DNA of 64,000 bases from Lathyrus oleraceus. Taxonomy: Eukaryota > Streptophyta > Magnoliopsida > Fabales > Fabaceae. The stretch spans positions 278,275,910 through 278,339,909 of the forward strand of contig NC_066583.1 of the NCBI RefSeq assembly GCF_024323335.1, read 5' to 3'. Position numbers and translations under genes: made by a program. Below the pieces are notes generated by a model that was given only the letters and a program-made list of their open reading frames with translations, was not told where the DNA came from and made no database searches. Below, piece after piece: positions 23,301 through 35,750 of the stretch (positions are counted from its first letter, which is position 1; the number at the start of each line of letters is the position of its first letter).

Positions 23301-24932
23301 ACTTAATTTCCAATTGAAAACCTTCAAGTTTATCCTCTAATGGTGATGGGAAGGTTGCAGGAGCAAAGCTTAGGCAAGGTGTCCCTAATTGTGAGCAGGA
23401 GGCAATGTATTTATAGGCTTGGCAGTTGATTTTCACACACTTCCATCCTAATGCCAAAAATAGCAATTCAAGTGTGCATGCTTGCATGAGCGTGTGATAG
23501 GCCCATGAAATGATGTCAAAAGGTCCAAAGATGATCATGAGTGATGCTGAAAGTGTAACATGAAGCCATGCATTTGAAATTGAGAAGTGGTCATGAGATT
23601 CATCCAAATGGAACCATGAAGAGTAACCATGCGCAAGTCATTGAAACTTTGTCCAAATGAAGTGATTTTGGACTTTTTGGAAAGGTTAGATCAAGGGGAA
23701 CAACTTTCATGTTTAAAACTACTAAATTTGAAGCTTGGATCATGATAAATGTTTAGGTGGAAGTTTGGGAAATCAAACATAATTGAAAATTTTCTAAGAA
23801 GCAAGTCAAATATCCACTACTTCCACCTTGAATAACTTTTGCTATGAGTTTCAAATGGAAAAAGTTCCATCATCAAAGTTGTATATATTTCAATACTATT
23901 AAATTTGGTCACAAATTTGGCCTCATTTGGATTTGGCATGAAGGAGTTATGTATTTTAGAAGTCGAGGAAAATTGCTTGTTCAACGGTAATGGCCCAAAA
24001 TGACCTATAATGTTTCATCTTGGAACATGCTCTTGCAAGTTGAATTTGATTTTTCTCAAAGAATTAAAGTTGTGAAGGACATCTTGAAATTGATCATGAA
24101 GCTTAGATGGCATTCATATAATAAAAATTGAGCAAGTTATGGTCCTTGGAAGTTGACCTCCTAACTAGGGCACAAACAAAATGACCTATAATCTTTCACC
24201 ATAAAAAATGACTTTCCAAGCAAAACTAGCTCTTGAACTCAACATGAACTTCGTTTGGAGTGTCATACGAAGTAAAGTTTCTCTTGGAATCATTTTTATA
24301 TGACAAAAAGTGTAGGAGATAGGGTCTAGGGAACCCCGTTTTTGACCAGTTGACTTTCTCTGGTCAACTTCTTTGAACCAACTTGCAAACTTGAAGATCT
24401 CTTGATATTTGGGACTCATGGAGGATAATATATGTATAAGATGATGTATTATGAAGTATACCTTGATATATTAGACCAATTGTTAAAGAAACTTGTTGAG
24501 GAAGTCACACAAGATACCCAAATGAATTAGGGTTTCCAAGGCCAACAAGTTTCAATCTCTTGATGATTTCTTGATCCAAATGATAAATGAAGAACATGGG
24601 GATCCATATATGATGTCTAGAACCATTGTGAATCATATCTTGATTGATCTCCTTGCACTGAGGGTCTCAAACCCTGGTTGTGAGCTTGATAAGGCATTGG
24701 TGGATGCACACACTACCTATAAAAGAAGTAAAGTTATACATATACATATTTTTGGTATTTTGGTTAGTTAAACAAATAAAAAAAAGTATGATATAATCAA
24801 ATGTCCTTGGTGATCTCTTCCAATTCAAATCCAATGTATGAGGGTTAAGGAGGATGCCAAGGTGTGATCCCAAATTCAATGCATATGATGAGATAGCACG
24901 AGGGATCTTAGAGTCAAAATTGGGGTCTTACA
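20370..24932 (-). repeat. LTR C (Ogre-like, A family)
   Basis: Begins GCGGTAAATTCATGACC directly after the stub's terminal CTTACA and ends GGGGTCTTACA, about 4.56 kb, homologous to LTR A. A TATA-like box on the minus strand lies at 23408-23415. It has no internal region on either side, so it is a solo LTR or a remnant of a tandem recombination event. No target duplication is visible because both edges abut other LTRs. Confidence 0.78.
22684..22729. repeat. Nested inverted repeat in LTR C
   Basis: Arms GGCCATCAGATCT (22684-22696) and AGATCTGATGGCC (22717-22729) are perfectly complementary over 13 bp. Between them CCTCA...TGAGG (22698-22712) forms a second small stem. LTR A has a decayed version near 15480-15525. 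It lies about 0.7 kb downstream of the TATA-like box in element sense, so it would be in the transcript. Confidence 0.85.
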
Positions 24933-26104
24933 GTCACAACCAAATTCGGGTTCAGAAGTCGATTTATGCAAGGGGAATGTATTAGCACCCCTCATATTAG
25001 TTATACTCAACGGGACCCATTTATTTATTTTCGTGTAAGAATGTTAGTGTGGTATTTCATTTGTGATCTTCTACTTATCGAGTGAGGAAAGATAAAATAA
25101 AAACATTTTTTATTAAAAGGGTGTCAGACAAGACTTCTCAATCCTGCTCCTATGTATCTCTAGGTGCTATCGAGAACTCAAGGATACATAGTTCTACTTA
25201 GAAATAACTACTGAGTTTATTGCTTTTAAGGACCAATCCTTTAGACATATCGAGTGACTAAAACTTTTACTTGTTGCTCACTCTTGGAGGAGAAAGTCTT
25301 TGTTTGTTTCACGTCGATATGGATAACAAGGGTGGAAAACAAGTGTGATTTGTTTGAGTTAATTTTAAATGGAGACCGACATCCAAACAGGGAGATCTAC
25401 TACAATACTCAAATGCTTGAAAATGAAGATGGCTAAGCCCAATCACTCTCTTTTCATCCAAAAGTTATTATGAAAAATGTGTTATGAATTAAGTCAAAGT
25501 TCATCAATGGAAGACGATTATTCACATAAGGAGCTCTACTGCAATGCCAAAATAATCGGGAAAGAGAAGGCTGATACTCAACCAATATTTTTCTTCTATA
25601 AGAGAAAATACTTAATTCAGATGGAAGATGAATGTTCGAACATGGAGCTCTACAACATTATCCTAACATTCGAGAAAGAGAAAGTATAAACCTAATCAGA
25701 TTCTTCCATTTTATCATGAAAAGCTTTAAAAAGGGAAACAACTTAAAGTTAGATCAAGTGTTGCAAGTTGATTTATGAAAATCATCTAGATTGATCAGGG
25801 AGATACTCAACTTCGCATTCAATTTGGATTTAATTTAGGAAAAATTACTCGACATTGGATCGACTGTTTACTTTTTGTTCTTTTTCTGAAAAAGGGTTGA
25901 TTTTTATCTTTGGATTATCAATCAATTAACATAATAAAAATAAATGAAAGTGATGAACTTATTATACATCACGGAAATGGGGGTACAATTTGTCAAATGG
26001 GAATACGGTATAACAATTAAGAATACAAGCTCAATAAACAACTGTAAATAATAAAAATCTCGTTGTAAGAAGGCCCAAGAGAAAGCTAAATGACCAGAAA
26101 TAAA

Positions 26105-26484
26105 TCTGAGTTTTAAACTACTGAGTTTAGCACTATGTTAAGCAATCATAAAGTGATTCATGTAGGAATCACCCTATATGAGGTCGGTCAATAAAACTCT
26201 TCGCGTTTAAGCAATTTCTGAAGTTAAATTGAATTTTTAACTACGAAATTGCAATGCATCTGTGAAAAACCGATGATTTAAACTGTATTTTTTAAGGTAA
26301 AAAGAAACGACATTTGAACTACTGAATTTAGCACTATATTAAGCAATCGTAAAGTGATTCATGTAGGCAACACCATGTTTGAGGTCGCTCAACAAAATAT
26401 ATGTGTTTAAGTAATTTCTAGAGTTGAATTAAATTTTTAACTCCGAAATTGCAATGCATCTGTGAAAAACCGATGAGACAAATA
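26105..26484 (-). repeat. 200-bp tandem duplication in LTR D
   Basis: Two diverged copies starting near 26117 and 26317, both containing TTAGCACTATRTTAAGCAATC and ending GTGAAAAACCGATGA. A related single block is in LTR A (near 14590) and LTR C (near 22030), so this is a conserved LTR segment duplicated here. Confidence 0.8.
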
Positions 26485-26512
26485 AATCGAATTTCTAATC
26501 AACCATTAAAAC

Positions 26513-26841
26513 TAGGGGTGGAAAAACGGGCTCGGCCCGCTGGGCATGCCCGTTTTGCCCGCACTTTTGTGCGAGGCAAGCCAAGGATTTAGGCCCTCAC
26601 CCTCAAATGTGTCCGCCCCGCCCCGCCCATTTTTTTTTGCGGGCTTTTGCGGGCACGTGTATTTACATAAATTTTTGCATTTTTAGGCTTAAAGAGTGCA
26701 GTGCCCGCGGGCTTTCCCCGCCCCACCCTCACTTTTTTGCGGAACGGGTCTAAGTTTTAGGCCCACATCCTCAACTATGACCGCCCCGCCCCATTTTTTT
26801 GCGGGCTTGTACGGGGCGGGCATGCCCGTTTGCCACCCCTA
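26513..26841. mobile_element. GC-rich MITE, hAT-type ends
   Basis: 329 bp bounded by TAGGGGTGGAAAAACGGGC and the complement of TAGGGGTGGCAAACGGGC, with a perfect 8-bp target duplication ATTAAAAC (26505-26512 and 26842-26849). An 8-bp duplication and ends of this form fit the hAT superfamily. The inside is made of GGGC/GCCC-rich repeats unlike its AT-rich surroundings and has no coding capacity, so it would need a transposase in trans. Confidence 0.88.
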
Positions 26842-29260
26842 ATTAAAACTCATCTAATTAATTAATTTAATCAATTAAATAAATAAAACACTAATTACAA
26901 TCGCTTAATAAGATCAAGATGAAGAAAATAAATTAAGTGGGTGCAAGTGAATTAAGAGGAGGTGTTAAAAACAAAATATGGACTTAATAGCCCAAAACTA
27001 TAAAAACTAACAATAAAATAAACACACAAAAAAACAAATGAAAAGAAAAAATAAAAAAACATAAACACAGAGAGGGGACAACCAAACGCAACAAAGAGAG
27101 GATATTGGTTTCTTTTCAAAATTTTGAGCCCTTCATGCATAACCTGACACATGGCCAAGGGAAAGAAGGAAATTTTAAAAAAAAACTCATACCTCTTCTT
27201 CTCTCTCAGTCTCCCATGCGAAAAACAACAACACTCTACTCTTTTTTTAATTTAAAAGAAACTCTCTTTCTCCTCCATTTCAATCGAACAAAACAACAAC
27301 AATAACAACAACAGTGAATTAGGACAAAAATACATGAAAAAGCCATATTTTCTCCTCACCTTCACTCCTAATCACAAAACAAAAATTGGTGGTGGTGAAT
27401 GTTGTACACTGAAGATGTGGTTATAATTTATTGTTATGATTGTGAAGTTTTTAATGGGGGTTGAGTTGTGGATGAGTGGAGGTGATGATGCGAGCTGTAT
27501 GGTTGTTTGTGTTATTGTGGTTGCGAAACAGAGGCGACGCATTTTCGATGGAGAAATAAAGGCGATGGTGGTGTATTAGGTGATTTACAATGGAGGTTTA
27601 TGAGAGGTTATGTGTTGCACGTAATGAAGGTTATTATGCAAAGAAGGTGATGTCGCTAAAGGGAGTTAGTGCGGAAGGGAATGGTGGTGACAGAGGGAGT
27701 GGTCGCCGGTTGTGACATTGAAGTGGTGAGAAATGGTTATGATGTTGGTTTGAAAGTGATGATGATGAAATTATGGATGTTTATTGGTTTGAAGAGAGTG
27801 TGAAGGAGTTTATTTGTTTTAAACTTGCATAACCAAAGTTAAAGAGAAGATATAATTGATCTTCTTATGAAGATGATGACATGAGGTTCATGGGAGGAAG
27901 AAGAAGAGGAATGTTTTATGTTGAAGTGGGGATGGTTGTGGTTATGTTGAAGAAGAAGGGAAAAGTTGATGATGGTTCTGGATATGTTGAAGGAGATTGA
28001 GGAGAAAAAAGGATGAAGGATGTTGTGTAACTTTGCAGAATGTGTCAGTGTATGAAGGAGGAAAAACGTGAGTCCCTTTTCAATGTAAGAGGAAAGAGTT
28101 TGTTTAAGGCCCTGTTTGGATTTTTTCCACCAAAATAATATATTTTTTCTTATGCCAATGTGTGAGAGAGACGTTGAGATTCTTCCAAAAGTGTGATCCA
28201 ACATGCCAAAAAAGTATCCTTTTTTCCATTTGCACGCTGGGAGAGAGGATTATTCTTTTTAGCCAGCTAAGCGCACATGATCATGCACACCGTCCCCAAA
28301 GTTTTTTTTTATTATTTCTTTTTACTTATTTCCTTACTTTCATTTAAAATTCTAAAAGGATTTTAACAATAAAAAAAATTAATTAAAACATGAATAACTC
28401 AAACTAATTATTTCAATCATTCTAATTGATTCTAAAGAAATTTTTGGCTAATAGATAAAAGAAAAATGGATTAAAAATAAATAAAAATCAAGCTAAAAAA
28501 TACCCGAAAAATTAAACCGAATGCACTAAAGTAATCAGCGCGAAATAAACTTCTCAAAAACATACAAGTTTTAATCAAATTTAAAAATAAAAAATGACCA
28601 GTTAAAAGGCCCAGGTTGATCAAAATGCGACCAAAAAAGCAGCCGAAAAATAAACTGAGCATGTCGGGTTAAACTATGTGAACCGTAGATTAAGAATATC
28701 GAGGTCTGCAAGCTTTATTTTGAAATTGTTTGCCCGATAATTCAACTTTCGTTTGAAAATTGATTCAATCGGTCTGTCTATAAATCCGAAAATTTATTGA
28801 GTGATATTTTAAACATTATGCAGAACAAAATGCATGTTGTGATAAGTAGAAAATGCAGATGTCTTGTGAATACATTGATTTAATGATCGAATAATTGTGA
28901 ATAGATAATAAAATATGGAGGAATCACTCTTAGATCATTTACTTCTAATTCTCAATTACAATTAAAAGCCTATAAAAATTTCAGATGATGATAATACTCT
29001 TGACTGTCACCTTCCGAACCTCTAAAACATGATGTGACGGTGAACGATGCACTGAGACTAGGAAATCAAGTCTTTTTGACTTCTTAATCAACAAATGGCT
29101 GAATTAGTATCATCAAGATTAGATAAATACCAAAACTCCTGACTTTTTTTTATCTAAACCCTGATGAATGCTTTTGATTGAAAGGATGTATGATCAAATG
29201 AAGGTGAACAAACTATGTTGGTGCGAGTGAAAAACTTAGGATAAAATTTAAGGTATGATA

Positions 29261-31869
29261 GTTGTCCCTATTTAAACATCATTAACTAGAGGATATGAAT
29301 AACTCTTGTCTTCAAATCGTCATGGTGAAAGATAGTTTAAATACCAAGCATACCTAAATTGTTCCCTTTAATGTCGTAGAATGGTATGCTTATGGTTATG
29401 AACGAATACAATTTTTTTAAGAAATACTCTTGATTTCTTTATCAACCGATGGTAATGTAAATGGATGCAACAAGATTTAGGAAATACTCTTGATTTCCTA
29501 ATCGTCGGGTGATATAAATATAACGAAGGTTAAGAAGCACTCTTGACTTCTTAATAATGTATGCAAATGGATTAAGAAATTCTCTTGATTTCGTAGTCAT
29601 CATGTGACAATGATATGTATGCTAAGAAGTACTCTTGACATCCTTAGAAATGAAGGATTTAAGAAATACTCTTGATCTCTTAATCGTCAAATGATTAAAC
29701 GAATGCAAATGAATTAAGAAATGCTCTTAATTTCTTAATGATATGCAGGTTAAGAAGTTATCTCGACTTCTTAAATATGAGTTCAAATGAATCAAAAAAT
29801 ACTATTGATTTCTTAATCATGAGAACGCAAATGATTTAAGAAATACTCATGATTTCTTAATCGTATGAATGTTAAGAAGTGCTCTCGACTTCTAAAAAAA
29901 TAATGTAGATGAATTAAGAAAAACTCTTGGTTTCTTAATATTATGATGGTTAAGAAGTACTCTTGACTCTTTTAAGATGAATGTAAATGCATTAAGAAAT
30001 ACTCTTGATTTCTTAAACATATGAAGGTTATGAAGTACTATCGACTTCTTAAAAAGGAATGTGTGTGAATAAAAAATGCCATTATTTCTTAATCATGAGA
30101 ATGTTAACAAGTACTCTTGACTCCTTAAAGATGAATTGAAATGAACTAAGAAATGCTCTCGATTTCTTAATCATGAATGTAAATGAACTAAGAAACGCTC
30201 TTTATTTCTTAGATGTTATGAAAATGAAATAAGAAATACTCTTGATTTCTTAATCATGAATGCAAATGAACTAAGAACTGCTCTTGATTTCTTCGATGTT
30301 ATGCAAATTGGTTGGGGTTTATAGATTCATGTTCATTTGCGCTTGACTGACGAAGATCTTTAGGGATGGATTTATCACAAAGTAAATTGTTCGACTGCTC
30401 TTCAGACGTTCTTCGTTGAATGAAGACTCTCCTAGGGGGACAAATGATCATATTCAGCTGCTCTTGGCTAAAGATGTCTTATTCAACAACTCTTGGGTGA
30501 GACTATTGCATTTAACTACTCTTGGTTGAAGACAAATATGTGTAAAAATATAATAGTATCCAACTGCTCTTTGCTGAAACTAATATATGCAAATGAATGT
30601 ATCCAAATGCTCTTGGTTGAAAACATCTTATTCAACAACTCTTGGCTGAAACTATTGTGTTCAACTGCTCTTGGTTGAACCAAATATGTGCAAATATAGT
30701 ATCCAACTACTCTTGGCTGAAACCAATATATGCAAATGAATGTATCTAATTGCTCTTAGTTGAAAACAAATTTGTGCAAACATTTAATAGTATCCAATTG
30801 CTCTTGGATGAAACTAATATATGCAAATGAATGTATCCAACTACTCTTGATTGAAAACAAATTTGTGCAAAAGTATAATAGTATCCAGCTGCTCTTGGTT
30901 GAAACTAATATATGCAAATGAATATATCCAACTGCTCTTGGTTGAAAACATCTTATTCAGCAACTCTTGGATGAAACTATTGCATGCAGCTGCTCTTGGT
31001 TGAAGCAAATATGTGCAAATTATCCAACTACTATTGGCTAAAACTAATATACGCAAATGAATGTATCCAACTGCTCTTGGTTGAAAACATATTATTCAAT
31101 AACTCTTGGCTGAAACTATTGCATTCAAATGCTCTTGATTGAAGTAAATATGCTAGAAAATGAACAAAAGACTTTCTTTAGAGAATAACCGTATATTCAG
31201 CTCCTATTGGTTGACATTAGACTCCTTTGGGGAATAAGAAGATATCGAAGGCTCGTTGAGGGATGAAAGGTTAGTAATAACGAAAAGTTTAGCATTTACT
31301 TTCAACTATCATACTGAATAGTCTAATCTCATGCTTCTTCAGAGGGTATATCAGTAAGGAACAATAACTCTGTCGGGGATTGACTGAAGCAACTTGTTGG
31401 GGAATACAAGGGACTCTCTGGGAAATAAACACATACAAGACTTGTTGAAAATGTACTGGGGATTATTCAGTAAGGCTTGTTTGTCATGGGAGCCTTTTCC
31501 ATTAGACTCATTGGCTAGCTTGTGAAGAGATATCCATCTTAGACAAATACTTCGAAGAAACTTACTGAAGATAAAGTTGCTAGTGATACCTTTCTAAGGA
31601 ATCCTGTTGATGTGGAAACTCGTATGGTGAGTTCATGAAGTTTTGCTAGAGAAAATTCCATAAGAAACTCTATGGGGAGATATCTACTAGGGAAACCAAG
31701 TAGAAATTCCGTTGACACCGGAGTTCAATTGGGGAATATCAATCATCTTGTTGGGGGAGAAAACTGGTCTTGAGAATCATTATTAACAATGATCGACTTT
31801 TAAAAGCATTTATACTAAAGAAAAAATATTGTACTCTTAAGAACAACTCTTAAATCTCGATCTTGATGG
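29261..31869 (-). repeat. 3' UTR of unit D with two tandem hairpin arrays
   Basis: 29421-30300 holds about 22 units built on arms AAGAAAT...ATTTCTT or AAGAAGT...ACTTCTT around a loop ACTCTTG. 30440-31210 holds about 20 units built on TCCAACTGCTCTTGGTTGAA-like strings. 31210-31869 is not repetitive and holds nothing recognisable. The position after an LTR end matches the 3' UTR of Ogre-type elements. No coding region follows on the right, only an LTR stub. Confidence 0.8.
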
Positions 31870-32132
31870 GGATTACTCTTAATTGTCACCTTCTAAACCT
31901 CTAAAACATGATGCATCTGAATGAACAATGCACTGAGACTAGAAAATCAAGTATTTCTTAATCAACAAATGACTGAATGAATATCATCAAGGCCATATAA
32001 AATGTCAAAACTCCTGACTTTTTCTCTAAACCCTGATGAATGTTTTTGACTGAAAGAACGTATGATCAAATGAAGGTGAATATGCTATGCTAATGCGAGT
32101 GAAAAAATTAGGATAAACTTTAAGGTATGTCA
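31870..32132 (-). repeat. Truncated LTR stub (first ~260 bp of a D-type LTR)
   Basis: It matches the end of LTR D from about 28995 to 29260 (CACCTTCYRAACCTCTAAAA onward) and ends AAGGTATGTCA. As in unit B, the first bases of an LTR are joined straight to 3' UTR, with everything between deleted. Confidence 0.7.
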
Positions 32133-32388
32133 ATGATGTGTGTTGATAACAATAAAAGATATAACTGGCTCAAATGGAATTAACAAAGGATAAATACAAT
32201 TAAACAAGATGACTAAAATGCTTAGGGATAAAATAAAATAAAACGTGTCTCAGTGTGTGTAAACATGCAAATGAAATATGATAAGAACATACATAAGCTC
32301 TAAATAATACATACATATTAAAATGCTCTCTCATGATGAAATAATTTGCTTGGATTTATCTATCCTCACCATGTTGGTTAGAGATGAT
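32133..32388. other. Unassigned 256-bp island between two LTR remnants
   Basis: No similarity to the neighbouring LTRs, arrays or coding blocks was found by eye, and it has no open frame of note. It may be original target DNA. It begins and ends with ATGAT, next to the LTR edges on both sides. Confidence 0.4.
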
Positions 32389-35300
32389 TGTCTCATCTCG
32401 AAAAATACGATCTTTTGTTGGTCCCTCGCGGATAATGATATCAAATAGATTCGCCACCGAATTTTATTTATTCAATGAAGGAATAGGAAAATATCGATAA
32501 AATCTTTTAAAAAGAAAATGGTCATCATAACCAAATTCAAGTTCAAGACTCGATTATGCAAGGGGAAGTTATTAGCACCCCTCACAGTCGTTGTACTCAA
32601 CGGGGACCTTTTAGTTAAACTTGCGATTAGATGTTAGATATGTTAATTCTTTTCTTCAAGTGGTAAAAGATTAAAAAGATAAAAGAAAGGGGTCGCAGAA
32701 AGTTTTTTTTATTAATGTGCATGACGAGATTGCGAGTCATGCTCCAGTGTATCTCTGGGTGTGATGGGGAACTCAAGGCTACGTAGTTCTGAGTAGCAAA
32801 TGTTCGTGCATTAGTCGATTTTAGGGAAATATTCTCAAGTCACATTCGAACAAAAAAACATTGTTGCCCAAAACATGGATGATTGAACATTTGCATCACT
32901 TCAAGAATGGATTACTTAATCTGGATCAACACAGATTTTTGCCATCATCATTCATTACATTCGAGTGGAAGACATATGATATTCTCATGGGGAACTGCTA
33001 TTTGCATCATCGTGGTATGAACAAAGCATATTCCGTCTATAAAAAAGGTTTTGAATTGAAAGTCAAAAGGAAAAAGGTTTGTATGTGTTGAAATTGATTT
33101 TAGGTGGATGACAAACGCTTGGTGAGAACAAGTCGTAAGCCTCAGATCCAATTATTTGAGTTTCCACTAACGCTTAGTTAGAATGTTGGACTCCAATGGT
33201 CCTTTTTCATTCAAGGTATTTATGAAATTTGTTGATAGACAACGAACATTCAATAAGAATGAGACGTGTGTCTCAGAATCGATTGTCCAAAGGTTCCACT
33301 GGAATGCTAGACTCCAACAGTCCCTCTTTTTGTCCAAGTTTATATTGAGTGTTTTGGAAACGAAAGAAAGAATAAGTGGTTACCCAAGACGTGGCTTCGA
33401 GATCGAGGATTCAAGAAATATGAGACTCCAAGGGTCATATTCTTTCATGTTTCTTACGAAAATATTTTCTACGTTATGCTTATTTAGGAAAAGATTTGAT
33501 AACGATAAGGTGGTGAGATATTTTCAAAACCAACTTGATGTTGATCAAGTAATTAATTTGATTTTTGAATGGTTGATTTTATGTGGTTAGGTTATTTAGT
33601 TAAGTCAATTTAATTAATCAAGAGAAAAAGAGTTGATTTAATTATCAAAATTAATCAATTAAATATGGTTAAATCAATTAATTAGACTAATTAGAATTAA
33701 TTATAAAAATAATCAATTAAAAATTAACTCAATTAATTAATCAAATTAATTAACTTTAATTTAAAAAATTAACAAACTAACATAATATTTAATCAATTAA
33801 TTTTACTAACTAAAATAATAAAAGCTTAATTGAATTTTGAAGATAGAAATAGATTTGAGAAAGATAAATAAATGAAGGGGGTAGAAGTGAAATAGGTGAG
33901 TGATAAGCTTGCAAAGAAAAAAGAAATGTTGACAACACGGTAGCCCGAGGCCTATGAACAATCACACACACACACACAAAAATGAGGAAAAACAAATTTA
34001 GGGGTGGGAAAAGAGGACCGACTATTGTCCCATGAGAGAGAGGCTCGTCGTGCCCAGTCACACTATGATACGTGACAATGAAGCAAAATAGGCCCAGCCA
34101 GTGTGCGCCACACAGGGGATCAATAGTAAAATAAAACAAAAAAAGTAAAATAGAAAAAAAAACTAAATGATAAAAAAATGATTAAAAAACAAGATGCAAC
34201 AAACGATTAAGATTGAATCTGAGTCAATCATCTTCAACCTCTCACTTGTTCATCATTCTTCAACAACGTTCATGAGTGAAAATCTGGAAATCACCAAATC
34301 AACGAGTTAAATTACAAATTATATATCGCTGGACTTGAATTTTCGCCATAAATCCAAATATGCGATCAAAATTAGAAAACAATCTACGGTTTATTAGAAT
34401 TAAGGCAGAAAGTGGATGAAATACATAATGAATAATCGTTTTATCCGGCCAAAATACATATCTAAATGAAAAACTAATTACATATTCGCGATCAGTGCGA
34501 AAATCGGTTCAAATAGTATACGAGTTTGCATTTATTATTGAGATTCAGAGTTTTACCATTTTTGAGTTTACGTGTTCATGAGTGTTTGAACAATTTTCCA
34601 AAAATTCAAATTAAGTGTTTTCATGCAAATAATGAGTGAAATTAGTTTTGTAAGTATGTATAAACATCATAATACACATAAATCAAAAGAAAAAACAAGG
34701 ATTATGCTTAGTTTTGACGAAAACCTCAAGAACTCGCCGACAACAATGGTGGACATGGTGGCTCTCCGATCAAGTTCAGACAAAGGTCCAAACACACTTC
34801 CAGTCCAATTTTTTTTGTAGATTTGGAATCCTCTCAACCTCCTATACTCAAATCCAAGCTCAAATTCAAGATCCAAGAAACTTCAAAAATCAGGTGCAAA
34901 ATCGAACGAGACCTTTGATCTTGATTTGAACTATTTTGCTTAGTGATTTGTGTAGGTAATTATTTTGTAAATTCAATGCAATGAAGGTGGAAACAAAATT
35001 GTTCAAGAACTCAAAAGAATTGACAAAATTCAAAGTTTCTTAAAAGTGAAGAAACTTGGATTTGAGAATTTAATTTGGTAGAGCTTTGGTAATTGAAATG
35101 GTGAGTTGTGGATGATTTGCTGATGTGAAAATGTATTGTTATATAAAGTTAGAATTATGTTAGAGGTTAAACTTGAGATTATGCAGAAATGAGAAAAGTG
35201 TGAGTGCATTTTACTTGAATTTGTGGGGAATTTGAATTTGGTTTAAATTTGATGAAAAAATTTGGGTGTAATGCACACCAAATTGCTGATAAATTGTGAA

Positions 35301-35750
35301 TTTAGTGTGAATTTGAAGGTGTATTAGATGCATGAGTGGTATAGCAAAATAAGTGTGATCTTTTTTTATCTTTTAGTGCCAAAACTTATTTTTTTTCTTG
35401 ACTTTTAATTTATGATGCATGAAAATGATTAGTAAAATGTGAAATAAAAATCATGCTGATGAAATAAATGGTCATGAATTTATTTTTCCAAAATGAATCA
35501 AGAAATATGCAAATTTAATCAATTTTGTCAACATGTGTAACGTTTGACTTTCTTTAATTTTTTATTTTATGCATGAAAATTTGAAATAAAAATTACTTTG
35601 ATGAGTTAAATGATTATTGTAGTGACACATGAATTTTTAATCAAACTTCTTAACACACGTAAGTGTTGACTTTATGTTGACATTTCTAAAAAATGAATTA
35701 TACATCAGGTGAATGCATGAAATGGGGAAGGGGAAAAATGAGATATGACA
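32389..35750 (-). repeat. LTR E: 3' LTR of element E
   Basis: Ends GATATGACA followed by GTTGCCCATATTTAG, whose complement is a short purine-rich run before the LTR as expected for a polypurine tract. The start is set at TGTCTCATCTCG because the conserved TCGCCACC box then lies 57 bp inside, as in LTRs A and C; this edge is uncertain by about 30 bp. A TATA-like box (TATATAA, minus) is at 35139-35145. 33600-33830 is AT-rich low-complexity sequence. Confidence 0.68.

Larger units (their letters stand above)
24933..29260 (-). repeat. LTR D (second Ogre-like subfamily), truncated at its 3' end
   Basis: Shares short conserved blocks with LTR E (start of 24940 versus 32525; end at 29250 versus 35740) but is very divergent elsewhere. 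Its terminal TATGATA corresponds to the TATGACA end of LTR E. The left edge is cut at LTR C, losing the terminal ~130 bp. An internal 200-bp duplication (26110-26480) and a MITE (26513-26841) interrupt it. The stretch 27000-28350 has no recognisable gene. Confidence 0.7.

Noticed and set aside
23103..23607. Two minus-strand frames of 74 and 114 codons in LTR C
   Set aside because: Inside an LTR, across the TATA-like region, without a domain; not kept in LTR A.
24571..24879. Overlapping short frames on both strands at the end of LTR C
   Set aside because: Conserved LTR sequence seen also at 17460 and 20100 where the frames are not kept.
28108..28119. GGCCCTGTTTGG, resembling the end of a Harbinger-type MITE
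   Set aside because: No complementary partner end and no target duplication found nearby.
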